From positions 1 to 12,327 of the forward strand of contig JAIEBL010000106.1 of NCBI GenBank assembly GCA_029069015.1: DNA of 12,327 bases. Reading direction: 5' to 3'. A model generated the notes under the pieces. It did no database searches, was not told where the DNA came from, and was given only the letters and a program-made list of their open reading frames with translations. This DNA comes from Clostridiales bacterium (lineage in GTDB: Bacteria > Bacillota > Clostridia > Christensenellales > Pumilibacteraceae). Below are positions 1-8,018 of this stretch, in pieces. Numbering within the stretch: the first letter of the stretch is position 1; each line of letters begins with the position of its first letter. The translations under genes were made by a program, and so were the position numbers.

Positions 1-263
1 TTAGAAAGTGCCATCCTGGCAACGTCTTCGCCAATGAGTTCCGCCGCTTCCGGTTTGGTCTTGCCCTTCACGTCCACGTCTTTTGCGACCGTGGAGCAGG
101 AAGCAAGCGTTACGCCCTTTTCGTCGTCGATGACCTGCGCATAGATATGCGAGGTGGAACGATACACGTTCAGGCGGGGGCACGCAGCGGTGCCGTGCAC
201 TTTGGAGCGAATGCGCAGATGACGTTTCGTGCGAACTTCGTTTTTATTCTGCTTGTTAATCAT
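1..263 (-). CDS. rplR: 50S ribosomal protein L18 (partial, 3' end outside window)
   Basis: L18 binds 5S rRNA and, with L5, anchors it to the central protuberance of the large subunit. The start ATG is at 263-261, preceded by AGGAG at a good distance. The 87 visible residues begin [20 protein letters not shown] and contain the family-typical stretches [18 protein letters not shown] and [15 protein letters not shown]18 is usually about 120 residues, so roughly the last 30 lie beyond the left edge. The start is 16 bp after the rplF stop, as in the usual spc gene order, so translation within one transcript is expected. Nothing in the visible part is unusual; the truncation is caused by the window edge, not by mutation. 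Confidence 0.95.
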   Translation of the reverse strand, partial: MINKQNKNEVRTKRHLRIRSKVHGTAACPRLNVYRSTSHIYAQVIDDEKGVTLASCSTVAKDVDVKGKTKPEAAELIGEDVARMALS

Positions 264-279
264 ATACTTTTTCTACTCC

Positions 280-822
280 TTACTTGCCTGCCGTCTTGCC
301 TTCTTTCTTCACAAGCACTTCGTCCGAATAGTGGAGTCCGTAATTGTGGTACGGCTCTACGGGACGCTTGCTGCGAATGGTCGCCGCCGTCTGCCCTACG
401 AGCTCTTTGCTGATACCCGTTACCACGACGGTGGTAATGTCGGGGCAGGTGATCGTAATGCCCTCGGGCGCTACGAAATCGACGGGATGCGAATAACCGA
501 TGTTCATGGTAAGCTTGTTGCCCGCAACCTGCGCTTTGTAGCCGACGCCCTGAATGATCAGCGTACGCGTAAACGGCGTTTCCACGCCCTTTACCATATC
601 GGCAATCAGCTGACGGTACAGTCCGTGAAGACTGCGCGATTCTTTTTCGTCGTTTTTACGCGTAACCTTTACTTCGCCGCCCTCAACCGCTACGTCGATG
701 TTGTGCGAAGCAAGTTCGCGCTTGAGCGTGCCTTTGGGACCCGATACGGTTACCGTACGGCCTTCCACTTCCACCTTTACACCGGCGGGAATGGCAATAG
801 GCAATTTTCCGATTCTAGACAT
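280..822 (-). CDS. rplF: 50S ribosomal protein L6
   Basis: L6 sits near the sarcin-ricin loop and the factor-binding site of the large subunit. The 180-residue product has the usual family length and opens with the typical MSRIGKLPIAIPAGVKVEV. The central TRTLIIQGVGYKAQ and the C-terminal RPVEPYHNYGLHYSDE correspond to the two repeated L6 folds and the usual RKPEPYKGKGI-type C-terminal motif. AAGGAGGG lies about 10 bp before the ATG. The gene follows rpsH by 18 bp and precedes rplR by 16 bp. The C-terminal motif is a little divergent (HNYGLHYSDE), but the reading frame is intact and the identity is secure. Confidence 0.97.
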   Translation of the reverse strand: MSRIGKLPIAIPAGVKVEVEGRTVTVSGPKGTLKRELASHNIDVAVEGGEVKVTRKNDEKESRSLHGLYRQLIADMVKGVETPFTRTLIIQGVGYKAQVAGNKLTMNIGYSHPVDFVAPEGITITCPDITTVVVTGISKELVGQTAATIRSKRPVEPYHNYGLHYSDEVLVKKEGKTAGK

Positions 823-840
823 ATTCCTCTTGCCCTCCTT

Positions 841-1239
841 TTACCATACGTACGCAAGCACTTCGCCGCCCACTTTCTCGGCACGCGCCTGTTTGTCCGT
901 CATAACGCCTTTGCTCGTGGAAATGATCGCAATACCTAAGCCTCCGAGCACCTTGGGTAAATCTTCGTACCCGCAGTACACGCGAAGACCGGGTTTACTG
1001 ATACGCTTTAAGTTCGTAATAACGTGCTCGTGTTTGTTGCCGTATTTGAGCACGATGTTGATCACGGGATGCCCGTTGTCGTCTACGATTTCGGCGCTTT
1101 TGATAAAGCCCTCGTTCACCAAAATATCTACAATTGCCTTTTTCATTTTGGAGGAGGGAACCGTTACGGAATCATGACGCGCCGTAAGCGCATTACGGAT
1201 TCTCGTAAGCAAATCTGCAATGGGATCGGTTGTAACCAT
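841..1239 (-). CDS. rpsH: 30S ribosomal protein S8
   Basis: S8 binds 16S rRNA helix 21 and is an early assembly protein; in E. coli it also represses the spc operon. The 132-residue product starts [18 protein letters not shown], the standard S8 N-terminus, and carries the conserved KPGLRVYCG and [18 protein letters not shown] segments. An in-frame ATG exists 21 bp upstream at 1260, but AAGGAGGAC at 1255-1247 sits correctly for the ATG at 1239 and would lie inside the gene for the earlier start. The earlier start would also overlap rpsZ and add seven residues not typical of S8. The rpsZ TAA supplies the first bases of this ribosome binding site. No E. coli-like S8 operator was identified. Confidence 0.97.
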   Translation of the reverse strand: MVTTDPIADLLTRIRNALTARHDSVTVPSSKMKKAIVDILVNEGFIKSAEIVDDNGHPVINIVLKYGNKHEHVITNLKRISKPGLRVYCGYEDLPKVLGGLGIAIISTSKGVMTDKQARAEKVGGEVLAYVW

Positions 1240-1253
1240 TTTTGCTGTCCTCC

Positions 1254-1439
1254 TTACCAACTCGACTTTTTCATGCCGGGAATTTCGCCCTTGTAGGCGA
1301 GTTCACGGAAACAAATTCTGCAAATGCCGTACTTTTTGAGCACCGCGTGCGGACGCCCGCAGATGTTGCAACGCGTATAGGCACGCGTAGAGAATTTCGC
1401 AGGCCTCTGCTGTTTATTGATCATTGCTTTCTTAGCCAT
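1254..1439 (-). CDS. rpsZ: 30S ribosomal protein S14, zinc-binding type
   Basis: S14 is a late-assembling protein of the 30S head. At 61 residues this is the short, zinc-containing form rather than the long zinc-free form of about 90-100 residues. Cysteines 24, 27, 40 and 43 form the CNIC and CRIC pairs expected to bind one zinc ion. The C-terminus [11 protein letters not shown] is characteristic of this family. The ATG is preceded by AGGAG with a 6 bp spacer. The position between rplE and rpsH is the usual one in Bacillota. Retention of the zinc form means this copy depends on zinc; any zinc-independent paralogue would lie outside the window. Confidence 0.97.
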   Translation of the reverse strand: MAKKAMINKQQRPAKFSTRAYTRCNICGRPHAVLKKYGICRICFRELAYKGEIPGMKKSSW

Positions 1440-1460
1440 AATGTTCTCCTATTTCCTCCG

Positions 1461-2054
1461 CTAATTACGGAACGGCATTCCGATCTTCGTGAGGAGTGCC
1501 TTCGCTTCGTCGTCGGACTTTGCGGTCGTTACGATGCAGATATCGAATCCGCGTACTTTTTCTACCTGTTCGTAGGCAATTTCGGGGAAGATGATCTGCT
1601 CTTTGATGCCCATCGAATAATTGCCGCGTCCGTCGAACGACTTGCCCGAAATACCGCGGAAGTCGCGTACGCGAGGCAACGCGATCGAAACAAGCTTATC
1701 GAGGAACTCGTACATCTTGTCGCCGCGGAGCGTCACCTTGATACCGATAGGCTGGTTTTCGCGGAGCTTGAAGTTCGCTACGCTCTTCTTCGCCTTGGTC
1801 ACGATGCTCTTCTGACCTGCAATCGCTTCGAGTTCGCCTTGCGCAAGCTGAATGCTTTTGGCGTTGTCTTTGATATCGCCGAGGCGCATATTCAGCGTAA
1901 TCTTTACCACTTTGGGTACTTCGTTTACGTTCTTATACCCTTTTTCCGACATGAGCGCGGGCACGATTTCGCTTACGTACCGCTTTTTAAGCCGGTAGCG
2001 GGTATTCGTATCGGTTGCGCCCTGTGCCGCAACCTGATTCTTCTTTTCTGCCAT
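1461..2054 (-). CDS. rplE: 50S ribosomal protein L5 with short N-terminal extension
   Basis: L5 binds 5S rRNA and contacts the P-site tRNA and S13 across the subunit bridge. The product is 197 residues against about 180 for most bacterial L5 proteins. The surplus is a polar N-terminal stretch of about 17 residues before the family core, which begins near residue 19 at [17 protein letters not shown]. The core motifs [22 protein letters not shown] and EQIIFPEI are present and the C-terminus [13 protein letters not shown] is normal. GGAGG lies 5 bp upstream of the ATG, and no internal Met matches the usual start. The segment NMRLGD at residues 56-60 replaces the widely conserved NMGVGE-like motif. 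The gene lies between rplX (12 bp) and rpsZ (21 bp). Confidence 0.96.
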   Translation of the reverse strand: MAEKKNQVAAQGATDTNTRYRLKKRYVSEIVPALMSEKGYKNVNEVPKVVKITLNMRLGDIKDNAKSIQLAQGELEAIAGQKSIVTKAKKSVANFKLRENQPIGIKVTLRGDKMYEFLDKLVSIALPRVRDFRGISGKSFDGRGNYSMGIKEQIIFPEIAYEQVEKVRGFDICIVTTAKSDDEAKALLTKIGMPFRN

Positions 2055-2066
2055 GCTGTCCTCCGA

Positions 2067-2567
2067 TTAGTTCTCGCCGTTTTCGGTCGGAGCGGTTTCG
2101 CCCTCCGCCGCTACGGGCGCCGTTTCTTCTTTCTTCGCCGTCTTTTTCGCGGTTTTCTTTGCGGGCTTCTTTGCCTTTTCTTCCGCTACCGCTTCTTCGG
2201 TCTTCTCCGCTTTGTCTGCCTTGCTCTTCTTCGCTTTCTTCTCTACCTTTTTAGCTTCGAGCGAAGCGCCGCACTTGTTGCAGACGCGGATCTTGTTCTC
2301 GCCGTCGATCTTATGCGCCACGCGCGTTGCCTTGTGGCAGTCGGGGCACACGATCTGTACGTTCGATACGTCGATAGGCCCCGCAACCTTGTTTCTGCCG
2401 CCCGGTTGGTTTGCGCCACGGGGCTTGGTGTGCTTCGTGATCATGTTGCAGTCTTCTACGACTACGCGACCGTTTGCGGGGTCGCACGATACGACTTTGC
2501 CCGTCTTGCCTTTGTCTTTACCTGCGATAATAAGAACGGTATCGCCTTTCTTTACGTTTAAACTCAT
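2067..2567 (-). CDS. rplX: 50S ribosomal protein L24 with long basic C-terminal tail
   Basis: L24 starts assembly of the large subunit and lies near the peptide exit. Residues 1-103 are a normal L24: an N-terminal KOW region (VKKGDTVLIIAGKDKGKTG), the conserved NMITKHTKPR and GPIDVSNVQIV, and two CxxC pairs (C74, C77, C96, C99) that some bacterial L24 proteins carry and that could bind zinc. Residues 106-166 are an added low-complexity tail rich in Lys, Ala, Glu and Pro, with repeated KKTAKK units and an acidic end. Typical L24 is about 100-110 residues, so the tail is unusual. The frame is open throughout and the downstream rplE starts 12 bp later, so the tail is probably truly translated rather than a sequencing frameshift. 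Confidence 0.95.
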   Translation of the reverse strand: MSLNVKKGDTVLIIAGKDKGKTGKVVSCDPANGRVVVEDCNMITKHTKPRGANQPGGRNKVAGPIDVSNVQIVCPDCHKATRVAHKIDGENKIRVCNKCGASLEAKKVEKKAKKSKADKAEKTEEAVAEEKAKKPAKKTAKKTAKKEETAPVAAEGETAPTENGEN

Positions 2568-2582
2568 TTCGGCAATTCCTCC

Positions 2583-2951
2583 TTACAGCACTTCCGGCGC
2601 GAGCGAAATGATCTTCATGTAGTCTTTATCGCGCAGTTCGCGGGCAATCGGTCCAAAGATACGAGTGCCGCGCGGTTGTTTCTGATTGTCGATGATGACC
2701 GCCGCGTTGTCGTCGAACCGAATGAACGATCCGTCGGGGCGACCCACGCCCTTGTTGGTACGAACGATGACCGCCTTTACGACGTCACCCTTCTTGACCG
2801 CACCGCCCGTAGACGCGCTCTTTACCGAGGCGATGATAACGTCGCCTATATTGCCGCTACGACGGAACGAGCCACCGAGAACACGAATGCACATGATCTC
2901 TTTGGCGCCGCTGTTGTCGGCAACTTTAAGATAGGTCTGTGGTTGTATCAT
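2583..2951 (-). CDS. rplN: 50S ribosomal protein L14
   Basis: L14 lies at the subunit interface and takes part in bridges to 16S rRNA; it is also the docking site for the silencing factor RsfS. The 122-residue length is exactly typical. The N-terminus [20 protein letters not shown] and the motifs [20 protein letters not shown] and [20 protein letters not shown] are hallmark sequences, and the C-terminus IISLAPEVL is standard. The ATG is preceded by AGGAGAGG. It lies 13 bp after rpsQ, with no room for a separate spc promoter such as E. coli has at this point, so it is most likely co-transcribed from the rpsJ promoters. Confidence 0.98.
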   Translation of the reverse strand: MIQPQTYLKVADNSGAKEIMCIRVLGGSFRRSGNIGDVIIASVKSASTGGAVKKGDVVKAVIVRTNKGVGRPDGSFIRFDDNAAVIIDNQKQPRGTRIFGPIARELRDKDYMKIISLAPEVL

Positions 2952-2964
2952 AATTCACCTCTCC

Positions 2965-3228
2965 TTACTTCGCCTTTTCGATGACGCGGGTCAAGCGCCA
3001 ACGCTTGTCTTTCGAAATGGGACGCGTTTCCATGATTTCCACTTTATCGCCGATGCCCGCTTCGTTATTTTCGTCGTGCGCCTTAACTTTCGTCGTCGTG
3101 TTGATGGTCTTCTTATACAAGGGGTGTTTCGTCTTGTCACGAATGGCAACGACGATCGTTTTCTCCATTTTGTCGGAAACTACGATGCCTTCACGCACCT
3201 TGCGGTTGTTTCTTTCCAATGCTTCCAT
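2965..3228 (-). CDS. rpsQ: 30S ribosomal protein S17
   Basis: S17 is a primary 16S rRNA-binding protein with an OB-fold that stabilises the lower body of the 30S subunit. The 87-residue product is of normal length. It shows the conserved [37 protein letters not shown] and [20 protein letters not shown] motifs. The ATG at 3228 has GGAGG nearby upstream. It lies 21 bp after rpmC and 13 bp before rplN, the universal order. No anomalies were seen. Confidence 0.98.
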   Translation of the reverse strand: MEALERNNRKVREGIVVSDKMEKTIVVAIRDKTKHPLYKKTINTTTKVKAHDENNEAGIGDKVEIMETRPISKDKRWRLTRVIEKAK

Positions 3229-3249
3229 ATCTTTCCTCCGCCTCCGTCT

Positions 3250-3450
3250 TTACGCCTTCTTGGCAAGCTCGCGCTCGCGGAGAACCGTTTTGATACGCGC
3301 TATGTCTTTCTTGCATACGACCATTTGCATGGGATTCGCAAGCTGACCCGTCGCGTGGCTGAACCGAAGGTTGAACAGTTCTTGCTTCAATTCGCCAAGG
3401 CGCGTTACAAGATCGTTGTCTGTCATTTCATGAATCTCTTTCGCTTTCAT
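3250..3450 (-). CDS. rpmC: 50S ribosomal protein L29
   Basis: L29 is a small two-helix protein near the peptide exit tunnel that helps form the docking platform for signal recognition particle and trigger factor. The 66-residue product has the usual length and the family pattern: [20 protein letters not shown], the central [14 protein letters not shown] and the C-terminal helix [14 protein letters not shown]. Its ATG overlaps the rplP stop by one base in a TAATG junction. Its ribosome binding site AAGGAGGAG lies within the last rplP codons, which indicates translational coupling. Confidence 0.98.
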   Translation of the reverse strand: MKAKEIHEMTDNDLVTRLGELKQELFNLRFSHATGQLANPMQMVVCKKDIARIKTVLRERELAKKA

Positions 3451-3917
3451 TATGCGTTCTCCTCCTTATCGGCGGGAGCGGCGCTCGTTGCCGCATCGGC
3501 GGAAACAAGTTCGTCGCGCTTGCATATTTTGCAGCGTACAGGCAGTTTGTGCGACGCAAGGCGAAGCGCTTCTCTCGCAACTTCTTCGCTCACGCCTGCC
3601 ATTTCGAACATAACTCTGCCCGGCTTTACCACTGCCGCCCAGTATTCGGGCGAGCCTTTGCCGGAGCCCATGCGGGTTTCGGCGGGTTTCTTCGTGATGG
3701 GTTTGTGCGGGAAGATATCGATCCACACTTGCCCGCCACGCTTGATGTAACGCGTCATGGCGATACGGGCAGCTTCGATCTGGTTCGAAGTGATCCAACC
3801 CGGATCAAGCGACACAAGGCCGAACTCGCCGTAGGCGATCACGTTACCCTTGTTTGCCTTACCTTTCATTCTGCCGCGCTGAACCTTGCGGTGCTTAACT
3901 CTCTTGGGAAGTAACAT
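3450..3917 (-). CDS. rplP: 50S ribosomal protein L16
   Basis: L16 organises the A-site tRNA binding region of the large subunit. The core is typical: [39 protein letters not shown] and [19 protein letters not shown]. Arg82 within RMGSGKG matches the arginine hydroxylated by YcfD in E. coli; whether it is modified here is unknown. At 155 residues it is 10-15 longer than most L16 proteins because of an Ala/Asp/Glu-rich tail after residue 136. One CxxC (C129, C132) precedes the tail. The ATG overlaps the rpsC stop as TAATG, with AAGGAGGG in the rpsC tail as its ribosome binding site. Confidence 0.97.
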   Translation of the reverse strand: MLLPKRVKHRKVQRGRMKGKANKGNVIAYGEFGLVSLDPGWITSNQIEAARIAMTRYIKRGGQVWIDIFPHKPITKKPAETRMGSGKGSPEYWAAVVKPGRVMFEMAGVSEEVAREALRLASHKLPVRCKICKRDELVSADAATSAAPADKEENA

Positions 3918-4579
3918 TATTCCTGCCCTCCTTGCGGCTCTTTCGCTTTGGGCAAAATCTCACCCTTGTAGACCCAGACTTTGATGCCGATCGCGCCGAA
4001 CGTCGTGCGTGCGGTCGCAACACCGTAATCGATGTCGGCACGAAGCGTCTGCAACGGTATGCTACCCTCGTGGTAGTGCTCGCTGCGCGCGATTTCCGCG
4101 CCGTCCAAGCGGCCTGCCGCCATGATCTTGACGCCCTTGGCGCCGCTGCGCATAACTCTGCCCATCGCCTGCTTCATCGTGCGGCGGAACGAGCTGCGCT
4201 TTTCAAGCTGTGCCGCAATGCCTTCGGCAACCAGCGTGGCGTCCATATCGGGGCGCTTCACTTCCAAAATGTTGATGTGAAGTTGCTTATTCGGAACGAG
4301 TTTGATAAGCTGCTTTTTAAGCTCTTCTACGCCCGCACCTTTCACGCCGATAATCATACCGGGTTTGGAGGTGTGGATGTTGATGCTCACGTTGCCTTGC
4401 GCGCGTTCGATCGCCACTTTGGAGATGCCGTACGCAAAGTACTTCTTTTTGATGAACTCGCGGATCTTATGGTCTTCAATCAGATAAGAAGCAAAATCTT
4501 TTTTGCCGGCATACCAATTGGCATTCCAATCGGCGATAACGCCTACCCGAAGTCCGTGGGGATTAACTTTTTGTCCCAT
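3917..4579 (-). CDS. rpsC: 30S ribosomal protein S3
   Basis: S3 lines the mRNA entry channel and contributes to helicase activity. The 220-residue product opens [20 protein letters not shown] and is of normal length. The KH domain GxxG loop is GVKG at residues 78-81, within [19 protein letters not shown]. The C-terminal S3 domain shows [25 protein letters not shown] residues followed by [20 protein letters not shown] and [13 protein letters not shown]. The start is one base after the rplV stop, and the ribosome binding site AAGGAGGC lies in the rplV tail, so the two genes are probably translationally coupled. Confidence 0.98.
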   Translation of the reverse strand: MGQKVNPHGLRVGVIADWNANWYAGKKDFASYLIEDHKIREFIKKKYFAYGISKVAIERAQGNVSINIHTSKPGMIIGVKGAGVEELKKQLIKLVPNKQLHINILEVKRPDMDATLVAEGIAAQLEKRSSFRRTMKQAMGRVMRSGAKGVKIMAAGRLDGAEIARSEHYHEGSIPLQTLRADIDYGVATARTTFGAIGIKVWVYKGEILPKAKEPQGGQE

Positions 4580-4580
4580 A

Positions 4581-4976
4581 CTATTTTGCCTCCTTCACGG
4601 TGTCTAAGATGACCGTGATATGACTCGTGCGCTTATTGATACGGTACGCTCTGCCCTTGCTTACGGGGTTCATACGCTTTAAGATCGGACCGCCGTCGGC
4701 GAAAATCTCCGCCACGAACAGATCCTCGCGGGAAAGCCCCATGTTGTGCTCGGCGTTTGCCGTAGCCGATTCGATGAGCTTACGCACGGGTTCGCTTGCC
4801 GCTTTGGGCGTTGCAAGCAACAGCGCGAGCGCTTCGTTGACCGACTTGCCGCGAACGGTGTCGAGCACCACGCGGACCTTATACGGCGAAATGCGAATAT
4901 ACTTGGCGTGCGCGTGCGGCCGCGTGTCGCGGTTTTGCTCGCGCGCGAGCGTTTTTTCTTTCATTCTCTTTGCCAT
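4581..4976 (-). CDS. rplV: 50S ribosomal protein L22 with N-terminal extension
   Basis: L22 contacts all 23S rRNA domains, and its long hairpin lines the exit tunnel near the macrolide site. The product has 131 residues; many L22 proteins have 110-115. The surplus is a charged N-terminus of about 20 residues before the core [21 protein letters not shown]. The tunnel hairpin region is recognisable as [20 protein letters not shown], followed by [19 protein letters not shown] lies about 10 bp before the ATG at 4976. An internal Met at residue 5 has no better ribosome binding site, so the first Met is kept. Similar extensions are common in Clostridia. No resistance-type change in the tunnel loop is obvious. 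Confidence 0.96.
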   Translation of the reverse strand: MAKRMKEKTLAREQNRDTRPHAHAKYIRISPYKVRVVLDTVRGKSVNEALALLLATPKAASEPVRKLIESATANAEHNMGLSREDLFVAEIFADGGPILKRMNPVSKGRAYRINKRTSHITVILDTVKEAK

Positions 4977-4990
4977 TGTGGTTTTGCTCC

Positions 4991-5269
4991 TTATCTCGCC
5001 TTCGAGGTCTTTTCACCTGCGTGCCCTTTGAAGGTACGCGTAGGTGCGAATTCACCGAGCTTGTGCCCGACCATTTCTTCGGTGCAGTATACGGGCACGT
5101 GCTTTCTGCCGTCGTGTACCGCAATCGTGCAACCCACGAATTCGGGGAAAATCGTCGAAGCTCTCGACCAGGTCTTGATGACCTTTTTGTCCGTCGAGGA
5201 AGCTTGCGCTTTTACTCTGTTATACAGTCTTTCTTCTACGTAAGGACCTTTTTTAACACTTCTGCTCAT
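4991..5269 (-). CDS. rpsS: 30S ribosomal protein S19
   Basis: S19 is in the 30S head, next to S13, and contacts the A-site tRNA side of the head. The 92-residue length is exactly typical, and the sequence is canonical: [50 protein letters not shown] as two adjoining conserved blocks, and [17 protein letters not shown]. It lies 14 bp after rplB and 14 bp before rplV. No anomalies were seen. Confidence 0.98.
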   Translation of the reverse strand: MSRSVKKGPYVEERLYNRVKAQASSTDKKVIKTWSRASTIFPEFVGCTIAVHDGRKHVPVYCTEEMVGHKLGEFAPTRTFKGHAGEKTSKAR

Positions 5270-5283
5270 GCTTTCTATACCTC

Positions 5284-6111
5284 TCAGTTAATGCGCTTTA
5301 CAATAAAGCGATTGCTACCCTTGTGCTTGTTGCGCGTCTTGTATCCGAGTGCGGGTTGCCCCCAAGGAGATACGGGTCCGGGTCTGCCGATCGGAGACTT
5401 GCCTTCGCCGCCGCCGTGCGGGTGATCGCAGGGGTTCATAACAACACCGCGGACGGTGGGTTTCACGCCCATATGACGCTTTCTGCCTGCTTTACCCAAC
5501 GAAACCAACTCGTGGTCGAGGTTGCCGACCTGTCCGATCGTCGCCTTGCAAGCGAGCGGGATAAGGCGCATTTCGCCGCTGGGAAGACGGAGCGTGGCAT
5601 AGTTGCCTTCCTTCGCCATGAGCTGCGCCGCGCTGCCTGCCGCTTTGGCGATCTGTCCGCCGCGGCCGGGTTGCATTTCGATGTTGTGCACCATCGTGCC
5701 TACGGGGATCGCCGAGAGCGGAAGCGCATTGCCCGCTTTGATGTCCGCACCCTCGCCGCTGATCACGGTGTCGCCTTTGTTAAGACCCAGAGGCGCGAGA
5801 ATGTATCTCTTTTCGCCGTCGGCGTAATGAAGGAGCGCAATGTATGCCGTGCGGTTGGGGTCGTATTCGATTTCCGCAACGCGCGCGGGAATGTTGTCTT
5901 TGTTACGCTTAAAATCCAGAATGCGGTATTTGATGCGGTTGCCGCCGCCGATATGCCGCACCGTGATGCGACCTACGTTGTTGCGGCCGCCCGTACGGGT
6001 CACGGTATCGAGAAGCGATTTTTCGGGCGTCGTGCGCGTGATCTCGTCGAACGACGCAACCGTTTTGAACCGCGTGCCCGCGGAAGTGGGTTTATATCTC
6101 TTAATAGCCAT
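5284..6111 (-). CDS. rplB: 50S ribosomal protein L2
   Basis: L2 is a primary 23S rRNA-binding protein needed for subunit association and for peptidyl transferase activity. The 275-residue product matches the family length. The OB-fold and SH3-like domains are recognisable from [38 protein letters not shown] and [19 protein letters not shown]. The C-terminal active-site loop [20 protein letters not shown] contains His230, equivalent to the E. coli residue His229 linked to peptidyl transfer. GGGAGG, overlapping the end of rplW, precedes the ATG by about 7 bp. It lies between rplW (15 bp) and rpsS (14 bp) in the standard order. Confidence 0.98.
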   Translation of the reverse strand: MAIKRYKPTSAGTRFKTVASFDEITRTTPEKSLLDTVTRTGGRNNVGRITVRHIGGGNRIKYRILDFKRNKDNIPARVAEIEYDPNRTAYIALLHYADGEKRYILAPLGLNKGDTVISGEGADIKAGNALPLSAIPVGTMVHNIEMQPGRGGQIAKAAGSAAQLMAKEGNYATLRLPSGEMRLIPLACKATIGQVGNLDHELVSLGKAGRKRHMGVKPTVRGVVMNPCDHPHGGGEGKSPIGRPGPVSPWGQPALGYKTRNKHKGSNRFIVKRIN

Positions 6112-6126
6112 AATCTTACCTCCCTG

Positions 6127-6417
6127 TTATGCCAGACTGTCGAAGAATTCGATCGACTTGCTGGAAGCGGTAAGTTGTACGTAGGCTTTCTTGTACTTGG
6201 AGGTGTAGCCCTCGCTTCTTCCCTGCCGCTTATACTTGCCGCGCACGTTCACCGTGTTCACTTTCAGAACCTGCACCTTGAAGATCTCTTCCACCGCTGC
6301 TTTGATCTGCGTCTTGGTTGCGCGCGGATCGACCGCAAAGGTGTATTTCTTATCGGGAATACCCGCATAGCTCTTCTCGGAGAGAATGGGCTTTTTTATG
6401 ATATCGTAGGCGTTCAT
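6127..6417 (-). CDS. rplW: 50S ribosomal protein L23
   Basis: L23 lies at the exit tunnel and is the docking site for trigger factor and signal recognition particle. The 96-residue product has the family landmarks IIKKPILSEKSY near the N-terminus, YTFAVDPRATKTQIKAAVEE in the middle and VNTVNVRGKYKRQGR in the extended loop. Its ATG overlaps the rplD TGA in a four-base ATGA junction (6414-6417), and GAGGAGG inside the last rplD codons serves as its ribosome binding site. Tight translational coupling to L4 is therefore expected. Confidence 0.97.
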   Translation of the reverse strand: MNAYDIIKKPILSEKSYAGIPDKKYTFAVDPRATKTQIKAAVEEIFKVQVLKVNTVNVRGKYKRQGRSEGYTSKYKKAYVQLTASSKSIEFFDSLA

Positions 6418-7037
6418 GCTTTGTATGCCTCCTCGATTTTCTTAACGGCTTCCTTCGTGATAAGGCAGGTGCCGCTTGCTACGAGATCGTACACGTTGAT
6501 CTGATTGCAAGGGAGCGTGCTAACGCCGGGGATGTTGCCCGCCGCACGAACCACCGCCGCGTCGGCTTCGGTCAGAACCACCAAAACTTTCTTAGGCAGT
6601 TTCAGCGCCGAGAGCACTTTGACCATCTCTTTGGTCTTGGGCTCGATCTTGATCTCGTCTACCACCGTGAACTCGCCGATGCGGATCTTTTCGCTGAGTG
6701 CCGAGCAAATCGCGCCGCGCTTTGCCTGCTTGTTCACCTTTTGCGAGAAGTCGCGGGGCTTGGGTGCGAACACGACGCCGCCGCCCGTCCATTGAGGCGA
6801 ACGGATAGAGCCTTGACGCGCTCTGCCCGTGCCCTTCTGACGCCACGGCTTGATGCCGCCGCCGCGTACTTCGGTACGCGTCAATGCGCACTTCGTACCT
6901 TGGCGCGCATTGTTGCGCTGTGCCACCACCGCCTGGTGGATAAGTGCTTCGTTATATTCCGCGGCGAAAACGCTGTCGTCGAGCTCGATATTGCCCGCTT
7001 CTTCGCCCGTTTGCTTGTATACTTTTACGCTTGGCAT
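6414..7037 (-). CDS. rplD: 50S ribosomal protein L4
   Basis: L4 is an early-assembly protein whose extended loop reaches the exit-tunnel constriction. The 207-residue product has normal length. The loop region RGGGIKPWRQKGTGRARQGS and the following IRSPQWTGGGVVFAPKPRDF are diagnostic, and the C-terminal globular part (KKVLVVLTEADAAVVRAAGN, INVYDLVAS) is typical. GGAGG precedes the ATG. In E. coli, L4 also represses its own S10 operon by binding the leader RNA; the long leader upstream of rpsJ here makes a comparable feedback loop possible but unproven. It ends in an ATGA overlap with rplW and follows rplC by 16 bp. Confidence 0.98.
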   Translation of the reverse strand: MPSVKVYKQTGEEAGNIELDDSVFAAEYNEALIHQAVVAQRNNARQGTKCALTRTEVRGGGIKPWRQKGTGRARQGSIRSPQWTGGGVVFAPKPRDFSQKVNKQAKRGAICSALSEKIRIGEFTVVDEIKIEPKTKEMVKVLSALKLPKKVLVVLTEADAAVVRAAGNIPGVSTLPCNQINVYDLVASGTCLITKEAVKKIEEAYKA

Positions 7038-7053
7038 TTATCTTTCCTCCGCC

Positions 7054-7686
7054 TTACTTCGATTTGACGGTTTCGCGAACCGTAACCAACCCGCCTTTCG
7101 GACCGGGGATCGCGCCGCGCACCAAGAGCACGTTGCGATTTACGTCTACCTTTACGACTTTAAGGTTCTGTACCGTCACCTTGTCGTGACCGTAATGGCC
7201 GGGCATATGCAAGCCTTTGATGACCTTGCTCGGCGTGCTGTTCGCGCCCGTAGAACCTACGCTGCGGTGAACGGGACCGGTACCGTGGGTCATCTTCAAA
7301 CGGCGTTGGTTCCAGCGCTTGATGACGCCCGAAAAGCCATGCCCTTTGCTGATCCCGCAGACGTCTACCATGTCGCCGTCGGCAAAGATATCGCATTTGA
7401 TCTCGCTGCCGATCTCATACTTGTCCGTATCGGCGAACTTGAATTCTTTGAGGACTTTGCCCGCGGGAACGCCCGCTTTCTTATATACGCCCGCTTCGGG
7501 TTTGTTCTGATTTTTGTTCGCTTCTTCAAACGACACCAAAACCGCGCTGTACCCGTCTTTTTCCTCCGTCTTCTTCTGCACGACGCGCACGGGGCCCGCC
7601 GCAATAACCGTAACGGGAATGCAAATACCCGTTTCGTCGAAAATCGAGGTCATACCGAGCTTTCTTCCGATAATTGCTTTTTCCAT
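7054..7686 (-). CDS. rplC: 50S ribosomal protein L3
   Basis: L3 is an assembly initiator whose loop reaches toward the peptidyl transferase centre. The 210-residue product begins MEKAIIGRKLGMTSIFDETG and has the conserved SKGHGFSGVIKRWN, the MTHGTGPVHRSVGSTGANS block and HYGHDKVTVQNLKVVKVD. The segment following the SKGHGF motif (WNQRRLKM) is more divergent than the usual His/Gly-rich form, but the overall layout is kept. GGGAGGA lies upstream of the ATG. The gene is 23 bp after rpsJ and 16 bp before rplD, in normal order. Confidence 0.97.
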   Translation of the reverse strand: MEKAIIGRKLGMTSIFDETGICIPVTVIAAGPVRVVQKKTEEKDGYSAVLVSFEEANKNQNKPEAGVYKKAGVPAGKVLKEFKFADTDKYEIGSEIKCDIFADGDMVDVCGISKGHGFSGVIKRWNQRRLKMTHGTGPVHRSVGSTGANSTPSKVIKGLHMPGHYGHDKVTVQNLKVVKVDVNRNVLLVRGAIPGPKGGLVTVRETVKSK

Positions 7687-7709
7687 TGTCGTATCCTCCC
7701 GAAAGCCCC

Positions 7710-8018
7710 TTAAAGCTTGATTTGGATATCCACGCCTGCGGGGAGATCCAATTTCATAAGGGAGTCGACCGTTTTCGCCGAGGGGCTGTAAATATCGATT
7801 AAACGCTTGTGCGTTCTCAGCTCAAATTGCTCCCTGCTGTCCTTGTACTTGTGCACGGCACGAAGAATCGTCACCACTTCTTTGTCGGTGGGAAGCGGAA
7901 TAGGACCGGAAACTTTCGTACCCGTCCGTTTTGCCGTCTCCACGATTCTTGCCGCCGATTGGTCAATTAAGTCATGGTCATAGGCTTTTAACTTAATTCT
8001 GATCTTTTGACTTGCCAT
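7710..8018 (-). CDS. rpsJ: 30S ribosomal protein S10 (NusE), first gene of the operon
   Basis: S10 is a 30S head protein and, as NusE, also binds NusB in transcription antitermination complexes and contacts NusG. The 102-residue product is almost canonical: [20 protein letters not shown], the [20 protein letters not shown] block, [16 protein letters not shown] and the end [13 protein letters not shown]. The ATG at 8018 has GGAGG at 8036-8032, a rather long 13 bp spacing. It is the promoter-proximal gene of the ribosomal cluster, preceded by a long leader and at least one strong promoter. The usual Bacillota neighbours rpsL, rpsG, fusA and tuf are not upstream; a surface protein gene is there instead. 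Confidence 0.98.
   Translation of the reverse strand: MASQKIRIKLKAYDHDLIDQSAARIVETAKRTGTKVSGPIPLPTDKEVVTILRAVHKYKDSREQFELRTHKRLIDIYSPSAKTVDSLMKLDLPAGVDIQIKL

Noticed and set aside
1240..1260. Earlier in-frame start for rpsH
   Set aside because: The ribosome binding site at 1255-1247 would be inside the gene, and the added residues are not typical of S8.
1242..2561. 439-codon open frame on the plus strand
   Set aside because: It lies opposite rpsZ, rplE and rplX, has no ribosome binding site or family resemblance, and is explained by codon bias of the true genes.
5323..6504. 393-codon open frame on the plus strand
   Set aside because: Antisense to rplB and rplW, which are unambiguous; Arg/Ala/His-rich composition is typical of a shadow frame.
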